From Pseudocoprococcus catus (GTDB lineage Bacteria > Bacillota > Clostridia > Lachnospirales > Lachnospiraceae), in NCBI RefSeq assembly GCF_902381825.1, contig NZ_LR698973.1, positions 381,141-445,140 on the forward strand: a stretch of 64,000 nt of DNA. The letters run 5' to 3'. The notes beneath the pieces were generated by a model. That model saw only the letters and a list, made by a program, of their open reading frames with translations, searched no databases and was not told the DNA's origin. Below, one piece after another: positions 50,598 through 59,314 of this stretch. The position numbers and the translations under genes were made by a program. Position 1 is the stretch's first letter. Every line of letters begins with the position of its first letter.

Positions 50598-51925
50598 AGC
50601 TAACGAAAGAACGAAGAATATTAATAGAAGCATTGATAACGCTTCAGTTAATTAACTATATGGTTGGAACAATCATATTAAAAGACTTTTTTTTAGTCAA
50701 ATATTTACGGGATGTTATTGTAGTCGTATTATTATTTGAAATTGTACGGGGAAAAAAGAAAAAGGTGCAGTTTGGAGCTATTACGCTCTGTCTTTTGGTG
50801 TTTGCATTCTGCGGAATTTTTGGTGTGATCCAAGGAGAGACTTTTCAAGTTGTACTATTGGTGGCAAGGAGATATGCAATTCCCTTAGCGGTATTGTTTA
50901 TTGCTGCTCATATCGATTTTAATGGTGAAGAGCAGAAACTTTTTAAGTATATTTTTTATTTAATTGTTGTCCTATCAATATTTGGTGCTTTTCAGGCACA
51001 GGTATTGGGTGATAATTTCTTGAGAAATTTGGGTTATCCAGTAGAGTATTCATATGGATATGGACGAGAAATGCTGTACAATTCCTTCTATTTTGGTGGG
51101 TTAGGCATACAGCGGGTGGTTGCAACGCTGAGCAGTTCAAATATCTGTGCATTGGTATTTGGAACATCGTTGCTTTACTTTTTGGTATGTAGTCCTATTT
51201 TTAATGTGAAATATAAGACAGTCATGATGGCTTGTATCGCACTTGCATTTCTTCTTACATTTTCACGTTCCAACATTCTGTTTTTTATGATTGCAGTAAT
51301 TTGTGTCTGGAGGTATATTCCATATAAAAAATATATTCTTACAGGAATCGGATGCGCTGCAGTAATTGTTCTGATAGTTGGTATTATTCAGGGACAGAAC
51401 GGCATTGTTTATAAATTATGGATGTGGGTACAAGCTAGTTTAAACATGACAGAATCCTCTGCCGCAGGAAGATCAGGAATATGGCATGCTGCATTGGAAC
51501 AGGTATTTAAAAGTCCGTTGGGAATTGGCTTTGGTCATGTAGGAGCAATCGGATATGAGAGTGAACTTGTTTTTCTTGCAGAAAACTCCTATTTAACACT
51601 TGCTTTAGATACTGGATGGATTGGTGTTATTAGTTATGTGGCTGCGTTAGTAATGATTGTTGTAAAATTATATAAGAATGCAGAGATGTATGGAAGAACA
51701 GGAAATGAGAAAGGAAAAAGAATTTGTGTGGCTGGCTATGCAGTATTGGTTTATTTGATGGGAGTAATGTTATTCTCTAATCATATTCAGGATATGGAGG
51801 CCATAACGTTGGTATATATGTATGTTGGTATTGCACTTTCGTATGTGCGATACAATAGAGGCATCAATGAGGAGAAACTTAAAGCATTATTTATTAGTAA
51901 AATTTGTAAGCGAGGGAATAGATGA
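50594..51925 (+). CDS. Wzy-type polymerase / O-antigen ligase family
   Basis: A 443-residue membrane protein with about eleven or twelve helices and a large extracellular loop near 145-185 and 275-320 (ESSAAGRSGIWHAALEQVFKSPLGIGFGHVG). The RSG/Arg-rich loop pattern is that of Wzy_C/O-antigen ligase proteins. It would join repeat units outside the membrane in a Wzx/Wzy pathway, fitting its place among glycosyltransferases and the flippase. It overlaps both neighbours by 4 bp. Confidence 0.85.
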   Translation: MKLTKERRILIEALITLQLINYMVGTIILKDFFLVKYLRDVIVVVLLFEIVRGKKKKVQFGAITLCLLVFAFCGIFGVIQGETFQVVLLVARRYAIPLAVLFIAAHIDFNGEEQKLFKYIFYLIVVLSIFGAFQAQVLGDNFLRNLGYPVEYSYGYGREMLYNSFYFGGLGIQRVVATLSSSNICALVFGTSLLYFLVCSPIFNVKYKTVMMACIALAFLLTFSRSNILFFMIAVICVWRYIPYKKYILTGIGCAAVIVLIVGIIQGQNGIVYKLWMWVQASLNMTESSAAGRSGIWHAALEQVFKSPLGIGFGHVGAIGYESELVFLAENSYLTLALDTGWIGVISYVAALVMIVVKLYKNAEMYGRTGNEKGKRICVAGYAVLVYLMGVMLFSNHIQDMEAITLVYMYVGIALSYVRYNRGINEEKLKALFISKICKRGNR

Positions 51926-52752
51926 AAGAGTTATCAATTGAGGAAATTCATGAGGGAACGCTTGGTATATTAAAGAAAATAATTGAAATTTGCGATGAAA
52001 TTAATGTGAATTATTTTCTGGCATATGGATCCTTAATTGGTGCAGTACGTCATGGGGGTTTTATCCCATGGGATGACGACCTGGATATCGTTATGCTTCG
52101 ACCAGATTATGAAATATTTAACCAGTATTGTTTAAAGCATGAACGAGAGTTATATCCGTTTAAGTTAATCAATAGAAAAAACGAAAAAAAATATCCATAT
52201 AATATTGCCCGTTTTAATGATCTGCGATATAGGGCTATTTATGAGAATGTGCAGGAATATGATTCGGGAATGTTTATAGATGTGTATCCTTTAGATGGGG
52301 CCGGCCATATGACAGAATCAGAAGTGGTAAGCCTTGATAAAAAAAGAGACTATTTAATGAAAATGATTCTGTGGAGTATAGATGACCATTACGAGCCCTC
52401 TAAGCATAATAAATGGTATCGCTCGGTTATCAAATATTTGGTACGAAACTATGCGAAAATGAAGGGTAGTGAGTATTTTCTAAACAAAATGGAAGAACTG
52501 AAAAATCAATATGAATTTGATGATAGTGAGTATGTAGCAGAAATGGTATGGGATATTAAGACTGTTCTGTGTAAAAAAGAATGGTTTGGAGAAGGTCAGA
52601 TGATTCAGTTTGAAGATATCAAAGTTAAAGCACCAAACGATATTGATAGTTTCCTAAAGGTATATTATGGGGACTATATGAAGCTGCCACCAGTTGAACA
52701 AAGAGTTCCAAGCCATGGATATACGCTATATAAAAGAAATGAGACTGATTAA
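51922..52752 (+). CDS. licD: LicD family phosphotransferase
   Basis: A 276-residue nucleotidyltransferase-fold protein. The LicD signature is LAYGSLIGAVRHGGFIPWDDDLDIVM near 34-59, with the metal-binding Asp residues, then DSGMFIDVYPLDGAG near 114-128. LicD proteins transfer phosphocholine or a similar group from its CDP form to a surface glycan. The cholinekinase and cytidylyltransferase genes downstream fit this. It is coupled to the polymerase gene by an ATGA overlap and ends the main assembly operon. Confidence 0.9.
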   Translation: MKELSIEEIHEGTLGILKKIIEICDEINVNYFLAYGSLIGAVRHGGFIPWDDDLDIVMLRPDYEIFNQYCLKHERELYPFKLINRKNEKKYPYNIARFNDLRYRAIYENVQEYDSGMFIDVYPLDGAGHMTESEVVSLDKKRDYLMKMILWSIDDHYEPSKHNKWYRSVIKYLVRNYAKMKGSEYFLNKMEELKNQYEFDDSEYVAEMVWDIKTVLCKKEWFGEGQMIQFEDIKVKAPNDIDSFLKVYYGDYMKLPPVEQRVPSHGYTLYKRNETD

Positions 52753-52814
52753 AAATCTCTCGGTTTGATATTCTGAAGAAATATGGGTTTAACGAAAGTA
52801 TGAGATATTTTCGG

Positions 52815-52843
52815 TTGACAAAATAGTTAAAATAAGATAAGGT
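52815..52843 (+). promoter_or_regulatory. Promoter of the lic operon
   Basis: TTGACA (52815-52820), a 17-nt spacer and TAAGGT (52838-52843). It shows that the choline genes can be transcribed apart from the assembly operon. Confidence 0.65.
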
Positions 52844-52853
52844 ATTATTAGCT

Positions 52854-52892
52854 TTACGGATATAGATTCAGCTAATCTGTATCCGTAATTTT
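52854..52892 (+). terminator. Terminator-like hairpin in the lic leader
   Basis: TTACGGATATAGATT (52854-52868) pairs with AATCTGTATCCGTAA (52874-52888) with one wobble and a 5-nt loop, followed by TTTT. It sits only a few nucleotides after the predicted start and 33 nt before the start codon, so it may be an attenuator. Confidence 0.7.
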
Positions 52893-52924
52893 AAAGCATG
52901 TTGTTCACGAAAATGGAGGAATCG

Positions 52925-54703
52925 ATGTACATGAACATACAAGAACGAGACCTATTAAAGGTATTGTATTCAGAAAATTATATTAATCAAAGAATTCTGG
53001 CGGATTTAAGCGGACATTCATTAGGGGTGGTTAATCGCTCCCTCAAACAGCTATTGTTAGAAGGATATATAAACGAAGAAAATCAATTAACGCAGAAGGC
53101 AGAGAACCTGTTTAGGCAGAATGCACCGAAGCAGGCGGTGATTTTAGCAGCCGGTTTCGGGATGCGTATGGTTCCCATTAATCTTGAATCACCAAAGGCA
53201 TTTTTGAAGGTAAAGGGTGAGTATCTGATTGAGCGCTTGATTCGCCAGCTTCATGAAGTCGGTGTTCATCAGATTTATGTAGTAGTCGGATTTATGAAAG
53301 AGCAATTCGAATATTTAATTGATGAGTTTGGAGTGAAATTGATTGTCAATTCGGAATACGCAGGGAAAAATAATCTGCATTCTATGAAGTTGGTATCGGA
53401 TCATCTTGCTAACGCATATATTCTCCCGTGTGATATCTGGTGCAGGAAGAATCCATTCAGCAGAGAAGAATTATATTCTTGGTACATGGTGAGTGACGCG
53501 GCAGATGAAGAAAGTGATGTTCGCGTTAGTCGCAAGATGGAGTTGGTACGTACAGCGGAGACTTCGGGAAATGCTATGATTGGAATTACATATTTGACAG
53601 CACAGGATGGTGCATCCGTTAGTGAACGAATTCATCAATTGTGTGGAAAGCCGGCTTATGATGGATGTTTTTGGGAAGAAGCACTTTACAATAAGGATCG
53701 GATGATCATATCGGCAAAGGTAGCACATGCATCAGATGTTGTTGAAATTAATACATATGAGCAATTGAGGGACTTAGATAGTCATTCGGAACAATTGAAG
53801 TCTGATGCTATAGCAGCAATAGCTGAAAAGTTTCAGGTAAAGGCGAAAGAAATTGTCGAAATTTCTGTTTTAAAAAAAGGCATGACAAATCGTTCATTTT
53901 TATTTTCGTGTAAAGGGAAGAAATATATTATGCGTATTCCGGGAGAGGGAACGGATCAATTGATAAACCGCAGACAGGAAGCAGATGTTTATCACGCTAT
54001 TTCAAGTAAAGGAATTTGCGATGATCCGGTTTATATTAATCCGGAAAATGGGTATAAGATTACGGCATTTTTGGAGGGGGTTCGTACATGTGATCCATTA
54101 AATGAGGAAGATTTGAAAAAGTCAATGGAACTTTTGAGGAAATTTCATCATATGTCTCTAAACGTTGAGCATGAGTTTGATCTATTTAAGCAGATCGAAT
54201 TTTATGAGAGTTTGTGGGAAGGTAATGCTTCAGTGTATCGAGACTATGAGCAGACAAAGAAAAAGGTGTTGGGATTGAAACCATACATTGATGTACATGC
54301 AACGGAAAAGGTTTTAACACATATTGATGCAGTGCCGGATAATTTCCTGTTCTATACCGGTGAACATGGTGAAGAACTGCAGCTGACAGATTGGGAATAT
54401 GCCGGGATGCAGGACCCGCATGTTGATTTGGCGATGTTTTGTATTTATTCTTTTTATGATAGGGGTCAGGTGGATCACTTAATCGAACTCTATTTTGAAG
54501 GAAAATGTGATGCTGCTGTCAGAATTAAAATTTATTGCTATATTGCAGTGTGTGGTTTGTTGTGGAGTAATTGGTGTGAATATAAACGAAGACTGGGCGT
54601 GGAGTTTGGAGAATATTCGTTAAGGCAGTATCGTTATGCGAAAGAGTATTATCGTATAGTTCAGAAAGAGCTGGAAGCACAAAAAGAAAGTGAGGAAGCG
54701 TAA
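52925..54703 (+). CDS. wHTH - nucleotidyltransferase - choline kinase fusion
   Basis: A 592-residue three-part protein. A winged HTH covers about 5-60 (LLKVLYSENYINQRILADLSGHSLGVVNRSLKQLLLEGYI). A nucleotidyltransferase follows at about 70-290 (AVILAAGFGMRMVPINLESPKAFLKVKGEYLIERLI). A choline/aminoglycoside kinase domain fills about 300-580, with HIDAVPDNFLFY near 460 and LTDWEYAGMQDPHVDLAMF near 482. It could phosphorylate choline and activate it to CDP-choline, while the HTH could control the locus. GGAGG lies 5 nt before ATG 52925; ATG 52931 is an alternative start. Confidence 0.88.
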   Translation: MYMNIQERDLLKVLYSENYINQRILADLSGHSLGVVNRSLKQLLLEGYINEENQLTQKAENLFRQNAPKQAVILAAGFGMRMVPINLESPKAFLKVKGEYLIERLIRQLHEVGVHQIYVVVGFMKEQFEYLIDEFGVKLIVNSEYAGKNNLHSMKLVSDHLANAYILPCDIWCRKNPFSREELYSWYMVSDAADEESDVRVSRKMELVRTAETSGNAMIGITYLTAQDGASVSERIHQLCGKPAYDGCFWEEALYNKDRMIISAKVAHASDVVEINTYEQLRDLDSHSEQLKSDAIAAIAEKFQVKAKEIVEISVLKKGMTNRSFLFSCKGKKYIMRIPGEGTDQLINRRQEADVYHAISSKGICDDPVYINPENGYKITAFLEGVRTCDPLNEEDLKKSMELLRKFHHMSLNVEHEFDLFKQIEFYESLWEGNASVYRDYEQTKKKVLGLKPYIDVHATEKVLTHIDAVPDNFLFYTGEHGEELQLTDWEYAGMQDPHVDLAMFCIYSFYDRGQVDHLIELYFEGKCDAAVRIKIYCYIAVCGLLWSNWCEYKRRLGVEFGEYSLRQYRYAKEYYRIVQKELEAQKESEEA

Positions 54704-55423
54704 ATGCATAGAGTTCAAAGAGCAATTATTATGGCTGCAGGGTTGGGAAATCGAATGAGGCCTGTAACTTTGACAACGCCGAAACCATTGGTTAAGGTGA
54801 ATGGCATTCGAATGATTGATACAGTTATCGAGGGCCTTCATCAAAACGGAATTTATGAAATTTATGTGGTGGTAGGGTATCTAAAAGATCAGTTTATGGG
54901 ATTAGAACAAGAATATCCGGGTGTTCAGTTAATTGAAAATCCGTATTATGATACATGCAATAACATTTCTTCTTTATATGTTGCAAGGGAGCATATAGAA
55001 AATGCAATTATTTTGGATGGAGATCAGATAATTTATAATGCTGAAGTGCTTTCTTCAGAATTTGAACGATCCGGTTATAATAGTATTTGGACCGATGAAG
55101 AAACAGATGAATGGCTTCAAACTGTGGAAAACGGGATTGTTACGTCATGCAGCCGGAACGGCGGAAAATGCGGATGGCAGCTTTACAGTATTTCACGTTG
55201 GACAGCAGAGGATGGAAGAAAACTGAAATATTATCTGGAAGAAGAATTTGCACAAAAAGGGAATCGGCAAATTTATTGGGATGATGTGGCAATGTTCTGT
55301 TACCCGCAGGCGTTCAGATTGGGAATACGTCCAATGCTGAAAGGTGATGTTATAGAAATTGACAATTTAAGCGAACTGGCTGTTATAGATGAAAGCTATA
55401 AAAAATATGGGGAGATGGAATAA
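54704..55423 (+). CDS. licC: LicC-type cytidylyltransferase
   Basis: A 239-residue nucleotidyltransferase. It has AAGLGNRMRPVTLTTPKPLVKVNGIRMID near 10-38 and ENAIILDGDQIIYN near 101-114, as in CTP:phosphocholine cytidylyltransferase. It would make CDP-choline for LicD. It starts directly after the fusion gene stop. It is a second cytidylyltransferase beside the fused one, so the two may act on different phospho-alcohols. GAGGAAGCG gives the ribosome site. Confidence 0.85.
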   Translation: MHRVQRAIIMAAGLGNRMRPVTLTTPKPLVKVNGIRMIDTVIEGLHQNGIYEIYVVVGYLKDQFMGLEQEYPGVQLIENPYYDTCNNISSLYVAREHIENAIILDGDQIIYNAEVLSSEFERSGYNSIWTDEETDEWLQTVENGIVTSCSRNGGKCGWQLYSISRWTAEDGRKLKYYLEEEFAQKGNRQIYWDDVAMFCYPQAFRLGIRPMLKGDVIEIDNLSELAVIDESYKKYGEME

Positions 55424-55424
55424 A

Positions 55425-56960
55425 ATGAATGAAAAAAATGAACGCGGAAAAATTGATTGGATGATCACGCTGCTTCCTTTGGGAATTGTAATTGCGTTAT
55501 GTGTATTGTTTTTTTTCGTACCTGAACAGTCAAATGCAGTTTTAAGTCAGATACGTTTTTTCTTTGGTGATACTTTTGGAACTTATTATTTGGTCATTGG
55601 ACTTGGAATATTTATCCTTTCACTGTATATTGCAGTTTCCAGATACGGTAATATTGTATTAGGAGAACCAAATGAAAAACCAAAATATTCATTTTTTGCC
55701 TGGGGATCGATGATGTTTACATGCGGATTGGCAGCGGATATTTTGTTTTATTCGTTTTCTGAATGGGTATTATATGCTACAGATCCGCATATTGAGGAAA
55801 TGGGAAGCATTCAAGACTGGGCAGGTGTCTACCCGTTGTTTCACTGGAGTTTTATCCCATGGGGATTTTATTTGGTTTTGGCAGTTGCTTTTGGATTTAT
55901 GTTGCATGTGAGGAAAAGAAATCGACAAAAATACTCGGAGGCTTGTCGACCGATTCTTGGCAAGCATACGGATGGATGGATTGGAAGAATTATAGATCTG
56001 CTTGCAGTATTTGCACTTCTGGCAGGAACGGCTACAACATTTAGTGTGGCGACACCGTTAATGGCGACAATTATTGGAGAATTATTTCATGTTGCGGTCA
56101 ATCGGACCGTAATCAATATTATTATTTTGTTGATTACATGTGCTATTTATACATATTCTTTGCTTCATGGTTTTAAAGGTATTAGCAAGCTGGCTAATTT
56201 ATGTATTTATATGTTTTTTGGCTTAATTGCTTTTGTCCTGCTGTTTGGTGGTGAGACACGATACATTATTGAAACCGGATTATCGTCTCTTGGAAAGATG
56301 GTTCAGAATTTTATCGATCTTTCTACATTTACGGATCCACTGCGAACTTCGAATTTTCCACAGAATTGGACCATTTACTACTGGGCTTATTGGATGGTAT
56401 GGTGTGTGGCAGCACCGTTTTTTATCGGTAATATTTCACGTGGTAGAACTGTTCGTCAGACTATTTTAGGCGGCTATATTTTTGGTGTTGGTTCAACACT
56501 AACAAGTTTTATCGTATTAGGAAACTATTCTATGGGATTGCAAATGACAGGTAAAGCAGACTTTATAGCGGATTATCTTACAAATGGTGATTTGTATGGT
56601 ATGATTGTGAGTATCATTAAGACGATGCCGTGCGCGCCTGTGATTATGGTCGTTGTTTTGTTGACAATGATTGCTTTTTATGCGACATCATTTGATTCCA
56701 TTGCATTGACAGCATCTTGTTATAGCTACCACACTTTAAAAGAAGATGAACAGCCACATAAAGGCATTCAGCTGATGTGGTGCATCCTTTTAATTTTATT
56801 GCCAATTGCCTTATTATTTGCAGAAAGTTCGATGAATAATCTTCAGTCGGTGAGTATCGTGGCAGCTTTCCCAATTGGTGCAGTTATTGTGCTGATTGCA
56901 GCCAGCTTTATTAAAGATGCTGGAAATTATCTGGTGAATTGTAATAAAATAACCGGTTAA
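55425..56960 (+). CDS. BCCT family choline/betaine transporter
   Basis: A 511-residue transporter with twelve helices of the betaine-choline-carnitine family. The signature WTIYYWAYWMVWCVAAPFFIGNISRGRTVRQTI is near 307-340 and contains the aromatic substrate cage. FAWGSMMFTCGLAADILFYSFSEW near 90-113 is also typical. Beside lic genes it most likely imports choline for phosphocholine synthesis, as LicB-type carriers do elsewhere, though the family differs. ATG 55425 is supported by GGGGAG 10 nt upstream. Confidence 0.9.
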   Translation: MNEKNERGKIDWMITLLPLGIVIALCVLFFFVPEQSNAVLSQIRFFFGDTFGTYYLVIGLGIFILSLYIAVSRYGNIVLGEPNEKPKYSFFAWGSMMFTCGLAADILFYSFSEWVLYATDPHIEEMGSIQDWAGVYPLFHWSFIPWGFYLVLAVAFGFMLHVRKRNRQKYSEACRPILGKHTDGWIGRIIDLLAVFALLAGTATTFSVATPLMATIIGELFHVAVNRTVINIIILLITCAIYTYSLLHGFKGISKLANLCIYMFFGLIAFVLLFGGETRYIIETGLSSLGKMVQNFIDLSTFTDPLRTSNFPQNWTIYYWAYWMVWCVAAPFFIGNISRGRTVRQTILGGYIFGVGSTLTSFIVLGNYSMGLQMTGKADFIADYLTNGDLYGMIVSIIKTMPCAPVIMVVVLLTMIAFYATSFDSIALTASCYSYHTLKEDEQPHKGIQLMWCILLILLPIALLFAESSMNNLQSVSIVAAFPIGAVIVLIAASFIKDAGNYLVNCNKITG

Positions 56961-57104
56961 AACATACAAGTGATTGACAACTCTGACAATAATTGTTACA
57001 CTATGATAGTCCATATTCTGCATTGATGATAAAAAGGGCTGTATGAATTGACATCCCCTTTTCATTTTGATGAACAATGTAATATTATAGATGGGGGAAA
57101 AGAA

Positions 57105-58188
57105 TTGGAGAAGTCAGTGGATTTATCAAACAAAAAAGTGTATTTTGAATTTATGAGAATCATAGCTATAGCGCTTGTTATATTTAACCATCTTGCTGGA
57201 TATACGCTTTATCAAATTTCTTCTGGTGCGAAGCAATGGGTTTATATGACAATAACTATGATCACGCGTATCAATGTTCCACTTTTTTTAATGATTTCGG
57301 GAGCTTTGCTTTTAAGAAAGAATGAAGAATTTCCTACTGTAATTAGAAAAAGATTTTTACGATTTCTACTTTTAATAACAGTCTTTGAAGGTGCATTCTA
57401 CAGTTGCTATAAAATATTTATGGTACTTCATTCATTTGAATATGATTATTCATTAAGCCGGTTTATTACAGGGATGTTAGCTAATACACTAGAAGGAACA
57501 GATAGTTATTGGTACCTTTATTCTTATATTGGGATGCTTTTGATTCTTCCTTTTATGCAACGCATTGCCAAGAAGATGTCTAAAAGCGATTTTGCTGTAT
57601 TAATAGTGATCCATGCTGTTTTTTGGTCATTTCTTCCAATTGCAAATATGATATTATTAACACATGGTCAAAATGAAATATATATTTCTGGAAATATATC
57701 TGTTCCTTTTTCGGATACAAAAGCCTTTTTCTATCCTTTATTAGGTTATTATCTAGAGTATAATGTTGATTATGAAAAGTTAAAAAAGAAGCATTTAATT
57801 GGACTTATTGTGCTAGCACTGGTTGGAATAGCTATATCAAATGTTTGTACGTATTGGGAAGGAATTACAACAGGAGCGTATACTCAAAATTATGTGCAAT
57901 TATTTGATTACCTTACAGCAATAGTTGCTTTTATTGTAATTAGATTGCTGTTTATTAAATGCGAAAGCTTATCACAAGGTAGAGTAGGGGCAATTATCTG
58001 TTGTGTAGGCTCACTTACATTGGGTATGTATTTGCTAGATCCTTTTTTAAAACTCTTTTTTTTGTGAAAAATATCAGTTTATGCTAGAGCCGATATTACC
58101 TACGTTGATAGTATCTTTTGGATGGATAATTATTAGTATGATTATGGGCGGCATTTTAACAGCTATTATAAAAAAATTCCAGGATTAA
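57105..58188 (+). pseudogene. Membrane acyltransferase (Acyltransferase_3), frameshifted near the C terminus
   Basis: TTG 57105 (GGGGGAAA upstream) begins a protein with ten helices of the OafA/NodX acyltransferase_3 family. RIIAIALVIFNHLAGYTLY has the conserved His, and SYIGMLLILPFMQRIAKKM lies later. The frame stops at 58067 after a run of eight T (58056-58063). Removing one T continues as CEKYQFMLEPILPTLIVSFGWIIISMIMGGI to a natural stop at 58188, giving about 360 residues. It would put acetyl or a similar group on the polysaccharide. The stop costs only the last helix, so partial function cannot be excluded. Confidence 0.75.
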
Positions 58189-58203
58189 AAAAATTAATCT
58201 GAT

Positions 58204-58243
58204 AAGAGGCACTTATTGAGAAAAATATCGATAAGTGCCTCTT
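58204..58243 (+). terminator. Strong hairpin after the acyltransferase
   Basis: AAGAGGCACTTA (58204-58215) pairs perfectly with TAAGTGCCTCTT (58232-58243). There is no good T-run, so termination may be weak or Rho-dependent. Confidence 0.55.
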
Positions 58244-58494
58244 GGATTATGAAAAAAATAAAAGAATGTTTGTTGAAAATATGAGTTAAAATTTCAATTA
58301 AAGTAAATGTTGTATATTCCATTTAAGTAGTGCATCTTTTCCAGAAATGCCCCAAACAGTAGATGCTAACTTCCCAGAAACTATCATACTCAATCGGAGT
58401 TCTTATATGCAAATTATGCTTAAACGGAATGCCAGTTCCGCTACTGCGGAACGGCTATTCCATTTTTAACGGTACGAAGTACCGCTAGATGATA

Positions 58495-59259
58495 TCATTC
58501 CGTTTCACGCATATTTATACCGTTCATCTCCAAACGATATGTATGATGCTTATCTGTGATACGTGTAAGGCATGCATCGGCGTAGGTGTTATCGGCAAAC
58601 ATATCAAACCATGTACTGACTGGAAATTGTGAGATAACTACAGTTGATTTTCTTCCATCCCTGGTATCAAGGACTTCAAAGAGATCCCGACATTTATCAA
58701 GGTCGAGATCCATAAGACCGAAATCATCGATCACAAGCAGATCCAGTTTGGTCAGTTTATTCAGGTAATCCAGATTTGTGGATTTGATGCGTGCCTGTTC
58801 CATTTCACTCATAAGGGTGTTCGCTTTTATATACTTTACACTCTTAGAGTGCTTCATCGCAGTTACGCAAAAAGCATTGATCAGATAAGTTTTTCCACTG
58901 GCGGAAGAGCCTGTTACAATGAGATTTTTTCCTTCCTCTATCCAATGGCAGGTGCTCAGTCGTTCTATTGTCTGGGTATCAAGCTGGCGTTCTGGACGGT
59001 AAATGGTTTCATCAAGATCTGCCGCTGGGTATCGCAGATGCGCTTCTTTCATCAGACGATTAAAGCGTTTATCTGCCCGTGCTTGCCACTCTGCATCAAC
59101 CATTGCTGTCATGCGTTCCATAAAAGTGTTTAGATCTGCATTGGGGTCTTTCAGCTGTTCTTCCAGGATATGTGCCATTTCTGGAACGTGGAAACTCTTC
59201 AGACGCATGATCAGAGCCTGTTCCTGAGCTGTTAATGTAATGTCATGGGATGAACTCAT
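58495..59259 (-). CDS. istB: IstB-like ATP-binding protein of IS21
   Basis: A 254-residue AAA+ helper ATPase of IS21-type elements, which loads on DNA and steers the transposase to its target. Walker A is GSSASGKTYLINAF near 118-131, a small variation on the usual GxxGxGK with Ala in place of Gly. Walker B LDLLVIDDFGLMDLD is near 172-186. The N-terminal DnaC-like IstB region includes MAHILEEQLKD. It lies directly downstream of istA (55 bp), as in all family members. Confidence 0.92.
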   Translation of the reverse strand: MSSSHDITLTAQEQALIMRLKSFHVPEMAHILEEQLKDPNADLNTFMERMTAMVDAEWQARADKRFNRLMKEAHLRYPAADLDETIYRPERQLDTQTIERLSTCHWIEEGKNLIVTGSSASGKTYLINAFCVTAMKHSKSVKYIKANTLMSEMEQARIKSTNLDYLNKLTKLDLLVIDDFGLMDLDLDKCRDLFEVLDTRDGRKSTVVISQFPVSTWFDMFADNTYADACLTRITDKHHTYRLEMNGINMRETE

Positions 59260-59314
59260 TTGTATGCCTCCTTTCCACGGATGTTTGCATGGAAAGGAAG
59301 TTTTCCGGTTCCGT

